In this document: in pieces, positions 27,389 through 35,831 of the stretch | Position numbering within the stretch: the stretch's first letter is position 1 | Layout of the letters: each line of letters begins with the position of its first letter | NCBI RefSeq assembly: GCF_900107255.1 | Contig: NZ_FNPH01000006.1 | Span: 62,001 to 126,000, forward strand | Direction: 5' to 3' | DNA: 64,000 nt | From: Micromonospora pattaloongensis | GTDB taxonomy: Bacteria > Actinomycetota > Actinomycetes > Mycobacteriales > Micromonosporaceae | Notes under the pieces: model-generated | Databases searched by the model: none | What the model was told of the DNA's origin: nothing | Seen by the model: the letters and a program-made list of their open reading frames with translations, nothing else | Translations under genes and position numbers: made by a program

Positions 27389-27726
27389 GGCGTCTCTCCG
27401 TCGTCGGCGGCGATGTGCAGCACGTGACCCACGCGGGCGAGGTCGAGGATGCGCCGCAGTCGCGGGGTCGGCGAACGCAGCGTCAGCAACGCGCCGTCGC
27501 GCCAGAGTCGGCGGTGGACGTCCAGCAGCATGCCGACCCCGGCCGCGTCCAGTCCGCGGCACTCGGCCAGGTCCACGACGACCCGGTGTGGCCGCAGCGA
27601 CAGGATCTCGGTGAAGGTGGCCGTCAGGGCGGGGACGGCGGCGGTGTCGATGTCGTCGGTGATCGCCACCTCGACCAGCGGTACGGTCGACTTCGTCGTC
27701 GCGCCCACCCGTACTCCTTCCGCCAC
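27385..27726 (-). CDS. STAS-domain protein lacking the phospho-acceptor serine
   Basis: A 113-residue STAS domain (VEVAITDDIDTAAVPALTATF... HRVVVDLAECRGLDAAGVGMLLDVHRRL). The loop that should be DSxG is DAAG: Ala replaces the serine normally phosphorylated by RsbW/SpoIIAB-type kinases, so the protein may act constitutively or in a non-kinase role. It is translationally coupled to the following zinc-ribbon STAS gene. It diverges from the response-regulator operon. Confidence 0.82.
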   Translation of the reverse strand: MAEGVRVGATTKSTVPLVEVAITDDIDTAAVPALTATFTEILSLRPHRVVVDLAECRGLDAAGVGMLLDVHRRLWRDGALLTLRSPTPRLRRILDLARVGHVLHIAADDGETP

Positions 27727-27842
27727 GCCGCGATCCTGCGCCCGTCAGCGTCCACCGGCGGTATGGCGGGGGGCCGACGGCGGTATCTCAGTTCTGTGAC
27801 AAAGGCCGCGCGGCGTGACCGCCGAATGGGGGAGGCGGCCGG

Positions 27843-28547
27843 GTGGCGGGGATGATGCGACCCGTGACGGCCGTACTGGTGATCGAGGACGACAACCGAA
27901 TCCGCCTGTCGTTGATGCTCGCGCTGGAGGACGAGGGCTACACGGTGTACGGGGCCGCCACCGCCGAGGAGGGTCTGCTGCTGCACCGCCGGAGCCCCGT
28001 CGACGCGGTCGTGGTGGACCTGATGTTGCCCGGCATCGACGGGTTCGAGTGCATCGCGCAGCTGCGCGTGCAGGACGACGTGCCGATCGTGGTGGTCAGC
28101 GCCCGCGACGACAAGCGAGACATCGTCGCGGCGCTCGAGGCGGGTGCCGACGACTACGTCGTCAAGCCGGTGGCGATCGAGGAGCTCGCGGCGCGGCTGC
28201 GGGCGTTGCGGCGCCGGCTGCGCGCCGTAGTCCCCCGGGCCGACGACGTGCCCACGTTGGTCTTCGGCGACCTGGAGATCCGGCCGGAGGCCGGGGAGGT
28301 GCGGTTGTGTGGAGAGCCCGTCGCGGTGACCCGCACCGAGTTCCGGCTGCTGTGCGAGCTGGCCGAGCACCCGGGACGGGTGCTGTCGCGCCAGCAGCTG
28401 CTGCAGCGCGTCTGGGAGTACAGCATCGGCGACGAACGCCTCGTCGACGTGCACGTCGGGCGGCTGCGGCAGAAGATCGAGCAGGACTCCGGCACGCCGC
28501 GGCACCTGGTCACGGTCCGCGGCCTCGGCTACAAGCTGCAGCGGTGA
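27843..28547 (+). CDS. OmpR/PhoB-family response regulator
   Basis: A 234-residue two-component regulator. Receiver: VIEDDNRIR acidic pair, phospho-acceptor Asp59 in VVDLMLPGIDG, VSARDDKRD, and the switch lysine in DDYVVKPVAIEEL. DNA-binding winged helix from about residue 140: TRTEFRLLCELAEHPGRVLSRQQLLQRVW and DVHVGRLRQKIE ending VRGLGYKLQR. GTG 27843 follows GGGGGAGG; ATG 27852 or GTG of VTAVLVIEDD are alternatives. Its stop overlaps the kinase GTG, so the pair is stoichiometrically translated. Confidence 0.92.
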   Translation: MAGMMRPVTAVLVIEDDNRIRLSLMLALEDEGYTVYGAATAEEGLLLHRRSPVDAVVVDLMLPGIDGFECIAQLRVQDDVPIVVVSARDDKRDIVAALEAGADDYVVKPVAIEELAARLRALRRRLRAVVPRADDVPTLVFGDLEIRPEAGEVRLCGEPVAVTRTEFRLLCELAEHPGRVLSRQQLLQRVWEYSIGDERLVDVHVGRLRQKIEQDSGTPRHLVTVRGLGYKLQR

Positions 28548-29902
28548 ACCGACCCCGCGGGCTGCGGGCCCGCATCGCCGCCGGGTTCGCCGCCGGCGCC
28601 CTGGTCCTGTCGGCCGGCATGGCGCTGGTGTCGTACGGGCTGACCCGCACCTCGCTGCTTGAGGAGCGGGAGCGCACCGCAATCCGGGCCGCCTACTTCA
28701 ACGCGACGATCGTCAACGCGGGGATCAGCGGCGACCAGCCAGACGTGCTGGAGGTGTTGCGTTCGCTGGACACCGGCACCAACCGGCGTCCGGTGCTGCG
28801 CCGCGACGCGCGCTGGTACGCCCGCAGCGCCGACAGCGGGATCACGGACGCCATCCCGCAGGCGCTGCGGCAACTGGTCGAGCAGGGCCGCCCGGCGGTG
28901 CAGCGGATCCGCGCCGGCGACGGCCCGGCGATCGTGGTCGGCGTGCCCCTGGCCGGCGGCACCGCCTTCTACCAGGTTGACTCACTGACGGAGCTGGACC
29001 GCACGGTGCAGACGCTGGCTCTGGTGCTGATCGCGGTCGCGGCGATGACCACCGGGGCCGGCGCGGCGCTCGGCTGGTACACGACGCGCCGCGTGCTGCG
29101 GCCGCTGGCGCTGGTCGCCGACGCCGCCCACGACATCGCGCGCGGCGACCTGACCGCCCGCCTGGACCCCGCCGCCGACCCCGACCTGACCCGGCTGACC
29201 GGCTCCTTCAACCACATGGTCGACGAGCTCGCGCGCCGGCTGGAGCGGGACCGGCGGTTCGCCGCCGACGTGGCGCACGAGCTGCGGTCGCCGTTGCAGA
29301 CGCTGGCGGCCGCCGGTAGCGTGCTCACCCGGCGCCGCGCCGCCCTCGACGACCGGACCGCCACCGCGGCAGACCTGGTGGCCGTCGAGATCCAACGCTT
29401 CCAGACACTCGTTAACGACCTGCTGGAACTGGCCCGCAGCGATCAGCCGGCCCGTCGGGAGCCGGTCGACATCGCGGCGCTGGCCCGGCAGGTCTGCCGC
29501 TCGCGCGGCCTGCCCGACGACATCGTCGAGGTCGCCGAGGGCGCCGCCGTCACCTGGCACGTCGACCGGCGTCGCGTACGGCAGCTGCTGGGCAATCTGG
29601 TCGACAACGCCGTGGACCACGGCGGTGGGCCGGTCGCCGTGCGCATCGGCGGCGCGGGCGTCACGGGTCAGCTCGACGTCGACGACGAGGGGCCCGGCGT
29701 CAGCCCGGAGGACAAGGACGTGATCTTCGACCGCTTCGTGCGCGGCCGGGCGGCCGCGGCGCGCGGCAGCAGCGACGGTACCGGGCTCGGGCTCGCGCTC
29801 GTGGCGCAGCACGTCGCTGCGCACCAGGGACGGGTGGCCGTGCTCGATCGGCCGGGCGGGGGCGCGCGCTTCCGGGTGGAGCTGCCGGGGTGTCTCCGAT
29901 GA
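28544..29902 (+). CDS. membrane sensor histidine kinase
   Basis: A 452-residue HPK1-type kinase. N-terminal TM (about 10-32), a ~100-residue extracytoplasmic sensor, a second TM (about 150-175), HAMP linker (TRRVLRPLALVADAAHDIARGDL), H-box FAADVAHELRSPLQTL with His245, N-box GNLVDNAVDHG, G-boxes DEGPGVSPEDKD and GSSDGTGLGLALV. GTG 28544 overlaps the regulator's stop (GTGA), and its own stop overlaps the following lipoprotein ATG (ATGA), so the three genes form one tightly coupled unit. Confidence 0.93.
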   Translation: MNRPRGLRARIAAGFAAGALVLSAGMALVSYGLTRTSLLEERERTAIRAAYFNATIVNAGISGDQPDVLEVLRSLDTGTNRRPVLRRDARWYARSADSGITDAIPQALRQLVEQGRPAVQRIRAGDGPAIVVGVPLAGGTAFYQVDSLTELDRTVQTLALVLIAVAAMTTGAGAALGWYTTRRVLRPLALVADAAHDIARGDLTARLDPAADPDLTRLTGSFNHMVDELARRLERDRRFAADVAHELRSPLQTLAAAGSVLTRRRAALDDRTATAADLVAVEIQRFQTLVNDLLELARSDQPARREPVDIAALARQVCRSRGLPDDIVEVAEGAAVTWHVDRRRVRQLLGNLVDNAVDHGGGPVAVRIGGAGVTGQLDVDDEGPGVSPEDKDVIFDRFVRGRAAAARGSSDGTGLGLALVAQHVAAHQGRVAVLDRPGGGARFRVELPGCLR

Positions 29903-30477
29903 CCCGTCGCCTTCGGCCCGCGCTGCTCACCGCGCTGCTCGCCCTGCTCGCCGCGGTGTTGCCGGGCTGCGGCCTGCCGGCGGAGCAGCGGCCCCGGCAG
30001 ATCAAACCGCCGCCGGGACCGTTCCCCACCTTCGCCGCCGCTCCCGCGAGCACCGCCCCGGCCGAGCTGGTCGAGCGGCTCTGCTTCGTGCGCGACAACC
30101 GGCTGGTAGCGGTGTCACGCCCGGTGCCGAGCCCGCCGACGATCGCCGAGCAGCTGCGGCACCTGCTGTCCGGACCGACCGCGGTCGAGCGCGACGCGGC
30201 CATCACCAGCGCGTTGACCGGCGCGCCGGCGGTGGGCGCCGTCGCGCCGACGCTCGGGGCGGTGACGGTGGACGTGGGCGGCACCGGCGCCGACACCGGG
30301 CGCAGCGACGAGGCGCTGGCGTACGGCCAGCTTGTCTGCACCTTGACCGGGCGCCCCGACGTCACCGGGGTGATCTTCGTGCGGGATGGCCAGCGGCTGC
30401 GTGTGCCGCGGGCCGACGGCTCGCTGTCGGAGGGGCCGCTGACCGCCGCCGACTACGCGGAGATCACGACGAGTTAG
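29899..30477 (+). CDS. GerMN-domain lipoprotein
   Basis: A 192-residue lipoprotein (signal TALLALLAAVLPGCG, lipobox LPGC at about residue 26) with a GerMN domain (LVERLCFVRDNRLVAVSRPVPSPPTIAEQLRHLLSGPTAVE... GAVTVDVG). GerMN domains occur in LpqB, the accessory of the MtrAB two-component system, and in spore germination proteins. The ATGA overlap with the kinase gene argues that it modulates the sensor at the outer membrane face, as LpqB does for MtrB, or CseA in the CseABC system. Confidence 0.85.
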   Translation: MTRRLRPALLTALLALLAAVLPGCGLPAEQRPRQIKPPPGPFPTFAAAPASTAPAELVERLCFVRDNRLVAVSRPVPSPPTIAEQLRHLLSGPTAVERDAAITSALTGAPAVGAVAPTLGAVTVDVGGTGADTGRSDEALAYGQLVCTLTGRPDVTGVIFVRDGQRLRVPRADGSLSEGPLTAADYAEITTS

Positions 30478-30500
30478 CCGCCCGCCGCGCGGTGCGGCCC

Positions 30501-30530
30501 GATGCCCTCCGCGCATGCGCGGAGGGCATC
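30501..30530. terminator. 30-bp perfect palindrome, bidirectional terminator
   Basis: GATGCCCTCCGCGCA and its exact complement form a perfect palindrome between the GerMN lipoprotein gene and the converging DUF4360 gene. Confidence 0.75.
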
Positions 30531-30555
30531 GGCGGATGGCCAGCTGATCGTCAGG

Positions 30556-31194
30556 TCACTCGTCGCACTGCTTCCAGGCCAGGTGGTAGACGGTCCCGAC
30601 GCTGCCGTCGGTCGAGTCCATGGCCATGAAGCTGGTGGTCTTCGTCGGGTCCGAGGAGCCGGCGGAGACCCGCAGCTCGGTGTTGACGTTCAGGTTGCGG
30701 TCCTCGCCGCACGGCGCCCAGACGATTTCCGCGACCTCGGTCTTGTCCGTCGTCTGCCAGTTGTCGCTGTACGGCCCCGCGAACGAGTGGCTCCTGGGCA
30801 CCGTCGGCGAGGTGCCCTGGAAGTAGTAGTTCGCCCGCTGCAGCCCGGTCGCCCCACGCGCCAGGTGGGCGAAGCCGCGGTAGTCGGCCTGAGCGATGGC
30901 GTACGTGAAGCCCTGTGGCACGTGGATGCGCAGGTTGAGTTGGCAGTTCTTGCGGAAGTCGGTCGGCTTGGCGCCGACGCCCACCTGCGCGAGGTAGTCG
31001 CTGTAGGTGACGGTGAAGGCGGTGTTGTCGGCGGCGGGGGCGACCGCGGCGGTCCCGGCGGGACAACCCGAGCCGTTCACGGTCACGACGTCGATGGTGA
31101 TTCTCTCGGTCGGGGGCGGGGATGACTGTTCAGTGAGCACCGGTGCGACGGCCAGGGCGAGGGCCAGGCCAGCGGTGGCCAGGGATTCGAGCAT
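30556..31194 (-). CDS. DUF4360 secreted protein, copy 1
   Basis: A 212-residue precursor with signal peptide (LATAGLALALAVAPVLT) and a DUF4360 domain, a family of secreted proteins in fungi and actinobacteria without known activity. Conserved features shared by all three copies here: VNGSGCPAGTAAV, DNTAFTVTYSDYLAQ, RKNCQLNLRIHVPQGFTYAIAQADYRG, RANYYFQG, SHSFAGP, DNWQTTD, NTELRV and a terminal WKQC: four conserved Cys that probably form two disulfides. ATG 31194 has GGAAGGA upstream. It follows copy 2 by 62 bases and is likely co-transcribed with it. Confidence 0.85.
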   Translation of the reverse strand: MLESLATAGLALALAVAPVLTEQSSPPPTERITIDVVTVNGSGCPAGTAAVAPAADNTAFTVTYSDYLAQVGVGAKPTDFRKNCQLNLRIHVPQGFTYAIAQADYRGFAHLARGATGLQRANYYFQGTSPTVPRSHSFAGPYSDNWQTTDKTEVAEIVWAPCGEDRNLNVNTELRVSAGSSDPTKTTSFMAMDSTDGSVGTVYHLAWKQCDE

Positions 31195-31256
31195 GGGGTC
31201 CTTCCGATCACCGTGTTTCGGGTATGTGGGGTGGGTGTGTTCCTCGGTCGCGGTGG

Positions 31257-31892
31257 TCAGGCGTTGCACCGCTTCCACGCGAAGTGGTACGTCGTGTTGA
31301 TGCTGCCGTCGGTGGAATCCATCGACACGAAGCTGGTCGTCTTGGTGATGTCCGACGTGCCGGCGGCGACCCGCAGCTCCGTGTTGATGTTCAGGTAGCG
31401 CAGCTCGCCGCAGGGGGCGTACACCAACGACGCCACCTCGCTGGTGTCCGTCGTTTGCCAGTTGTCGTCCAGCGGCCCGCTGAACGGGTGGCTCTTGTAG
31501 ACGGTCGGCGAGTTGCCCTGGAAGTAGTAGTTCGCGCGTTGGGTGGCGGTGGCGCCCGACGCCAGGAACGCGTATCCGCGGTAGTCGGCCTGCAGGATCG
31601 CGTACGTGAAGCCGCTCGGCACCTGCACCTGCAACGCGAGCTGACAGTTCTTCCGGGCATCGGTGGGCTTGGCGCCGACCCCGACCTGGGCGAGGTACTC
31701 GCTGTACGTGACGGTGAAGGCGGTGTTGTCCGGGGCGACCGCGACGGCGGCGGTGCCGGCGGGGCATCCCGAACCGTTCACGGTGATGACGTCGATTTCG
31801 ATCCGCTGCGGGGGCACCGGATCCGTGGGGATGATTATGGGCCCACCGAGCATTGACAGGGCCATGGTGCCGGCGGCTAACAGATTCAGCAT
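31257..31892 (-). CDS. DUF4360 secreted protein, copy 2
   Basis: A 211-residue secreted DUF4360 paralogue, closest to copy 1 (shared VNGSGCPAGTAAV, YLAQVGVGAKPTD, RANYYFQG, SFVSMDSTDGS). Signal peptide is short (LLAAGTMALSMLGGP). It keeps the four Cys and the terminal AWKRCNA. ATG 31892 has GGGAGGA 6 bases upstream. Its promoter (31937-31965) matches the geometry of copy 3's promoter. Confidence 0.87.
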   Translation of the reverse strand: MLNLLAAGTMALSMLGGPIIIPTDPVPPQRIEIDVITVNGSGCPAGTAAVAVAPDNTAFTVTYSEYLAQVGVGAKPTDARKNCQLALQVQVPSGFTYAILQADYRGYAFLASGATATQRANYYFQGNSPTVYKSHPFSGPLDDNWQTTDTSEVASLVYAPCGELRYLNINTELRVAAGTSDITKTTSFVSMDSTDGSINTTYHFAWKRCNA

Positions 31893-31936
31893 TCTGTCCT
31901 CCCGAAGATGCCGACAGGGGTGGCGCGCGCACCGTA

Positions 31937-31965
31937 ACAGTCCCAGATCAATTGACGAACGTCAA
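31937..31965 (-). promoter_or_regulatory. promoter of DUF4360 copies 2-1
   Basis: Minus-strand TTGACG, 17-base spacer, GACTGT, ending 44 bases before the ATG. The -35 hexamer lies within a perfect inverted repeat ATTGACG-AA-CGTCAAT (31951-31966), a possible operator. Confidence 0.5.
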
Positions 31966-32127
31966 TATAACGTGCGGCATGTGTTCAATCGGCAATTGCC
32001 GCAGGGCCGGTTTCCTCGATGCCACGACACTCTGGTGCGAAAAATGACGAAAACGCCTGCACCAGTGGTCGCGGATATGCGACGGCGGCCGCCACCGTAC
32101 CGGTCGCGGCCGCCGTCGGCTTCCGGG

Positions 32128-32751
32128 TCAGTCGCAGCGCTTCCACGTCAGCTGGAACACGGTCCGCACCCCCGCGCGCGTGGCGTCCATGGTCATAAGG
32201 CTGGTGGCGCCGGACGGGCCGGCGTCGACGCGCAGCTCGGTGTTGATGTTGAACAGGGCGTCGGCGCCGCAGCGCGCGTAGACCGCGACCTCCGTGCGGT
32301 CGGTCGTGTGCCATGCCGCGTCCATCGGGCCCGCGAAGGAGTGGCTCGACTCGGCGGTGGCCGCACTTCCCGTGAAGTAGTAGTGCGCCAACTGTGCCCC
32401 GGTGGCGCCGGCCGCGAGCCCGGCATACCCCCGGTAGTCGGCCTGGGCGATCGCGAAGGTGAAGCCCTGGGGGAGATGCACCCGGAGGTTGATCTGGCAG
32501 TTCTTCCGCGAGTCGGTCGCGCGGGTGCTGCCGCCCGCCTGCGCCACGAAGTCGTCGTACGCGACGCTGAAGCTCGTGTTGTCGGGGGCGGTCGTCGCGG
32601 TCGCCGTCCCGGCGCGGCACCCGGAGCCGTTGACCGTCTGCACGTCGACAACGATCTTTTCGGCGGGGGCCGTCGCCGTCGACTGATCAATGGAGGCTGT
32701 CGGGGCGAGCATTGACAATGCCAGCGCGCCCGCAGCCGTCATGTTGAACAT
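32128..32751 (-). CDS. DUF4360 secreted protein, copy 3
   Basis: A 207-residue secreted DUF4360 paralogue, more diverged than copies 1 and 2 (VNGSGCRAGTATA, YDDFVAQAGGSTRATDSRKNCQINLRVHLPQGFTFAIAQADYRGYAG, AHYYFTG, TWKRCD). Signal peptide MFNMTAAGALALSMLA. ATG 32751 is used instead of an ATG 20 codons upstream that falls in the promoter region. It is separated from copy 2 by 235 bases and has its own promoter. Confidence 0.86.
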   Translation of the reverse strand: MFNMTAAGALALSMLAPTASIDQSTATAPAEKIVVDVQTVNGSGCRAGTATATTAPDNTSFSVAYDDFVAQAGGSTRATDSRKNCQINLRVHLPQGFTFAIAQADYRGYAGLAAGATGAQLAHYYFTGSAATAESSHSFAGPMDAAWHTTDRTEVAVYARCGADALFNINTELRVDAGPSGATSLMTMDATRAGVRTVFQLTWKRCD

Positions 32752-33206
32752 GGGGGGATCCTCCAGATTGGCGCGATGTGTGCGCGAACGCAGCCACAGT
32801 AGCAACGCCATAGATCAGAATCAATGAATGAGCCCGCGGCGCGGTGGAATCTCATGGAGATCGCCGCCCCCGTCCAATCCGACGTCACTTAATGAATCGT
32901 CCGATCGATGGCGATGAAACTATTCGCGCTTATTGAACCATCTATGTAACAGGCGCGTAATGTCTGGTCTTTGCCGTGCGCCGGTTCTCCGCTCGACCGG
33001 CCGGCGTGGGCGAGCGCCGTGCCCTCGAGGGTGGTGCCGACGGTCGGGTGCGGCGGTCGCCGATCGCGGTGGCACGCCGCGGAAAGTGCGACGTTTGCTG
33101 TGCCGAGGCATCGGGGACATTTCGCCGGCGTTCGCGGCCCGGGCGGGGACCGGGACGGCGGGACGGTCCGGGCCGCGGGTCGGCACGGCCGGGAAGGGGG
33201 CGAGTG
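32752..33206. other. 455-bp divergent intergenic region
   Basis: No gene is seen. The left part is AT-richer than its surroundings and holds the copy 3 DUF4360 promoter. A plus-strand promoter-like pair TTGAAC (32933-32938), 17 bases, CGTAAT (32956-32961) would start a transcript near 32968, leaving about 240 bases of untranslated leader before the permease ATG. Confidence 0.45.
32796..32824 (-). promoter_or_regulatory. promoter of DUF4360 copy 3
   Basis: Minus-strand TTGATT, 17-base spacer, TACTGT, ending 44 bases before the ATG, exactly the same distance as the promoter of copy 2. Confidence 0.5.
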
Positions 33207-34694
33207 ATGGTGTCCATGCTGCGGACAAAGCCGATCAAGGACGTGATCGCGCAGGCCGAGGACGACGGCGGTCAGGACGCGCCGCGCCGGCTGCGGCGGC
33301 GGCTCGGGCCGGTCGACCTGATGGGATTCGGGGTCGGCATCGTCATCGGCACCGGGATCTTCACCCTGACCGGCATCGAGGCGCGCGAGCATGCCGGGCC
33401 CGCGGTGATCGTCTCGTTCGCGATCGCCGGCGTGGTCGCTCTGCTCGCCGCGCTCTGCTACGCCGAACTCGCCTCCAGCGTGCCGACCGCGGGCAGCGCC
33501 TACACCTACGCGTACGCGACCATGGGCGAGATCGTCGCGTGGATCATCGGCTGGGACCTGCTGCTGGAGTTCGCCCTCGGTGCCGCGGTCGTCGCGCGCG
33601 GCTGGTCCGGTTACCTCGCCGAGCTGTTCGGACTGCCCACCGCCTGGTTCGGGGAGGAGGGCAGCGTCGTCAACCTGGGCGCCATCGCGATCACGCTGTT
33701 TCTCGGTCTGATCGCCACGATCGGCATTCGGCAGTCCGCGCGGGTGACGAACGTCCTCGTCGTGGTGAAGGTCGCGATCTGCCTGTTCGTGGTCATCGCC
33801 GGGCTGTTCTTCGTCAAGGCGGCGAACCTCATGCCGTTCCTGCCCCCGTCCCGACCGGCCGAGGACGGTGAGTCGGGACTGGCGCAGCCGTTGTCCCAGG
33901 CGCTGTTCGGTCTGCAGCCGTCGGTGTTCGGCGTCGCCGGGGTGCTGACCGCGGCCGCGGTGGTGTTCTTCGCGTACACCGGTTTCGAGGCGGTGGCGAA
34001 CCTCGGCGAGGAGACCCGCCGACCGGGCCGCGACCTGCCGCTGGGCCTGCTCGCCACCCTCGCCGTCTCCGGGGTGTTGTACGTCGCGGTGTCGTTCGTC
34101 CTGGTCGGGATGGTCGACTACCGCGAGATCGACCTGGGCGCGCCGATCGCGTCGGCGTTCTCCGCCGTCGGCGCGCACTGGGCCGCGGTGCTGGTGTCGA
34201 TCGCCGCGATCGCCGGGCTGACCAGCGTGATTCTCGTGGAGATGGTGGCGATGGGGCGGATCGGCTATGCGATGGCCCGCGACGGGTTGCTGCCGCCCGG
34301 CGTCGGGGCGATCCACCCGAGGTGGGGCACCCCGCACCGGATCACCGCCGTGGTCACCGTCGGGGTGGCGCTGCTCGCCGGCTTCCTCCCGCTGGCCTCG
34401 CTGGCCGACCTGGTCAGCATCGGGGCGCTCTGCGCGTTCGTGATCGTCTCCATCGCCGTGCCCATCCTGCGGCGTACCCGTCCCGAGCTGAAGCGGCCGT
34501 TCCGGGTGCCGTTCTCGCCGGTGCTCCCGGTGCTCTCCGCGCTGGCCTGCGTCTACCTGATGACGAACCTGTCGGTGGAGACGTGGCTGCGCTTCCTCGC
34601 CTGGCTGCTCCTCGGGGCGCTGATCTATGTCGGCTACGGCCGGCGCCGTAACCGGCTGGCGCAGCGCGAACAGGGCGCGGAGCAGGGGCGGTGA
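33207..34694 (+). CDS. APC-family amino-acid permease
   Basis: A 495-residue amino-acid/polyamine/organocation transporter, cationic-amino-acid (CAT, YfnA-like) branch, with about twelve TM helices. Features: MGFGVGIVIGTGIFTLTGIEA (unwound TM1 substrate motif), CYAELASSVPTAGSAYTYAYATMGEIVAWIIGW, FFAYTGFEAVANLGEETRRPGRDLP (TM6 region), and MVAMGRIGYAMARDGLLP. ATG 33207 has GGAAGGGGG upstream. It is separated by a convergent hairpin from the next gene. Cationic amino acids are the likely substrates by family, not by experiment. Confidence 0.92.
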   Translation: MVSMLRTKPIKDVIAQAEDDGGQDAPRRLRRRLGPVDLMGFGVGIVIGTGIFTLTGIEAREHAGPAVIVSFAIAGVVALLAALCYAELASSVPTAGSAYTYAYATMGEIVAWIIGWDLLLEFALGAAVVARGWSGYLAELFGLPTAWFGEEGSVVNLGAIAITLFLGLIATIGIRQSARVTNVLVVVKVAICLFVVIAGLFFVKAANLMPFLPPSRPAEDGESGLAQPLSQALFGLQPSVFGVAGVLTAAAVVFFAYTGFEAVANLGEETRRPGRDLPLGLLATLAVSGVLYVAVSFVLVGMVDYREIDLGAPIASAFSAVGAHWAAVLVSIAAIAGLTSVILVEMVAMGRIGYAMARDGLLPPGVGAIHPRWGTPHRITAVVTVGVALLAGFLPLASLADLVSIGALCAFVIVSIAVPILRRTRPELKRPFRVPFSPVLPVLSALACVYLMTNLSVETWLRFLAWLLLGALIYVGYGRRRNRLAQREQGAEQGR

Positions 34695-34701
34695 GTTTTG
34701 T

Positions 34702-34729
34702 GGCGCGCGTCAGACGATCGTCGCGCGCC
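34702..34729. terminator. convergent hairpin between permease and DivIVA-like genes
   Basis: GGCGCGCG / CGCGCGCC with a 12-base loop, 8 bases after the permease stop and 12 before the end of the opposite gene. Confidence 0.55.
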
Positions 34730-34740
34730 GCGGCGGACAG

Positions 34741-35607
34741 CTACCCGGTCGCCGCCGTCACCGGCCCGGAGTCGGTCGCCGGTTCCGCGCGCCGGCGCTG
34801 CCCCGGCACGGCCGCGGCCGCCGCGGCCACCGGCTCGGAATCGGCCGGCTCCGGGCGACGGCGCTGCCCCGGCGTCGCCGCCGTCGCTGACACGCCCGCG
34901 GTTGCCCGGACAGGCGCGGTCGCCGCGACGGACTTCGGCTGCTCCGTCGACCCGGACCTGTCCGGCGACTCCGGGCCGGGTTGGTCGAGTTCCCCCGTCA
35001 CCTGCGGCTGGTCGACCCAGAGCGCCCGCAGCTGACCCTGCATGAACGCGGTCAGCCGGCCCCGGTACTCGCGGTCGAACCGCTCCAACGCCTCGATCTG
35101 CTGCTGCAACGCCTCGCGCTTGGCGCCCAGGCTGCCCACGACGTCGTCGTACCGCCGCTGGGCCTGCAGCTCCAGCTCCGCGGCGTTCTGCTCCGCCTTG
35201 GCCGCGGTCGCCTCCGCCTCCGCGCGCGCCTCCGACAGAATCTTCTCGGCGTCGCGCTGGGCCTTCTGCACCTGCGCCTGCGCCTCCCGCGCCGCCTGCT
35301 CCGCCGCCGCGCGGGCCTCGGCGAGCACCTTGTCCGCCTCGCGGCGGACGCTCTGCGCGTGCGCCTCGGCGTCGCGGGCGATCTGCTCGGCCGCCGCCGC
35401 CGCGTCCGCGCGAATCTTGTCCGCCTGACGGTGCGCGGTGCTGACATGCTCCTCGGCCGTACGCTGCGCCATCGTCAGCACCTGCAGCGCCTGGTTCTGC
35501 CCGGCGCCGTTCGGCGTGACCAGGGGGTGCTCCCGGGGCGACGCGTCCGGAGTCGTCGTCCCGTTGAGCATCACCGCGACGCGGTCGGTCATCCGGTTGT
35601 CAGTCAC
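34741..35607 (-). CDS. DivIVA-like coiled-coil protein
   Basis: A 288-residue cytoplasmic protein dominated by a long Ala/Glu/Arg/Gln coiled coil (about residues 45-190: AEEHVSTAHRQADKIRADAAAAAEQIARDAEAHA-type heptads) with a disordered Pro/Ala-rich tail containing two GQRRRxEPA repeats. The composition and heptad pattern match DivIVA/Wag31 or Scy/FilP-like polar growth proteins of actinomycetes, though the classical N-terminal DivIVA motif is not evident. GTG 35607 has GGAGG 6 bases upstream. Confidence 0.7.
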   Translation of the reverse strand: MTDNRMTDRVAVMLNGTTTPDASPREHPLVTPNGAGQNQALQVLTMAQRTAEEHVSTAHRQADKIRADAAAAAEQIARDAEAHAQSVRREADKVLAEARAAAEQAAREAQAQVQKAQRDAEKILSEARAEAEATAAKAEQNAAELELQAQRRYDDVVGSLGAKREALQQQIEALERFDREYRGRLTAFMQGQLRALWVDQPQVTGELDQPGPESPDRSGSTEQPKSVAATAPVRATAGVSATAATPGQRRRPEPADSEPVAAAAAAVPGQRRRAEPATDSGPVTAATG

Positions 35608-35831
35608 GAGAGACCTCCGTACGTGCGGGTTCAGGCGGGTGGCTCGGTGCCGACGGGACCTCGGTCGGCGGGTGGGCGGACGTTGCGCGCTGCGATTGTC
35701 GACCGGCGCGTCCACCTAGGACATGGGGCGTGATCGGCGGCATGTTACCAAGCCGAGCAGGGTAAACGCGAGGTCGAGTTTCGGCCGTGCCGGTGCTGGA
35801 CGGGGCGCGGCAACGGCGGCGTCCTGCCCGC

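Noticed and set aside
32889-34337. Large minus-strand frame opposite the APC permease
   Set aside because: His/Gln/Arg-rich shadow of a clear transporter gene.
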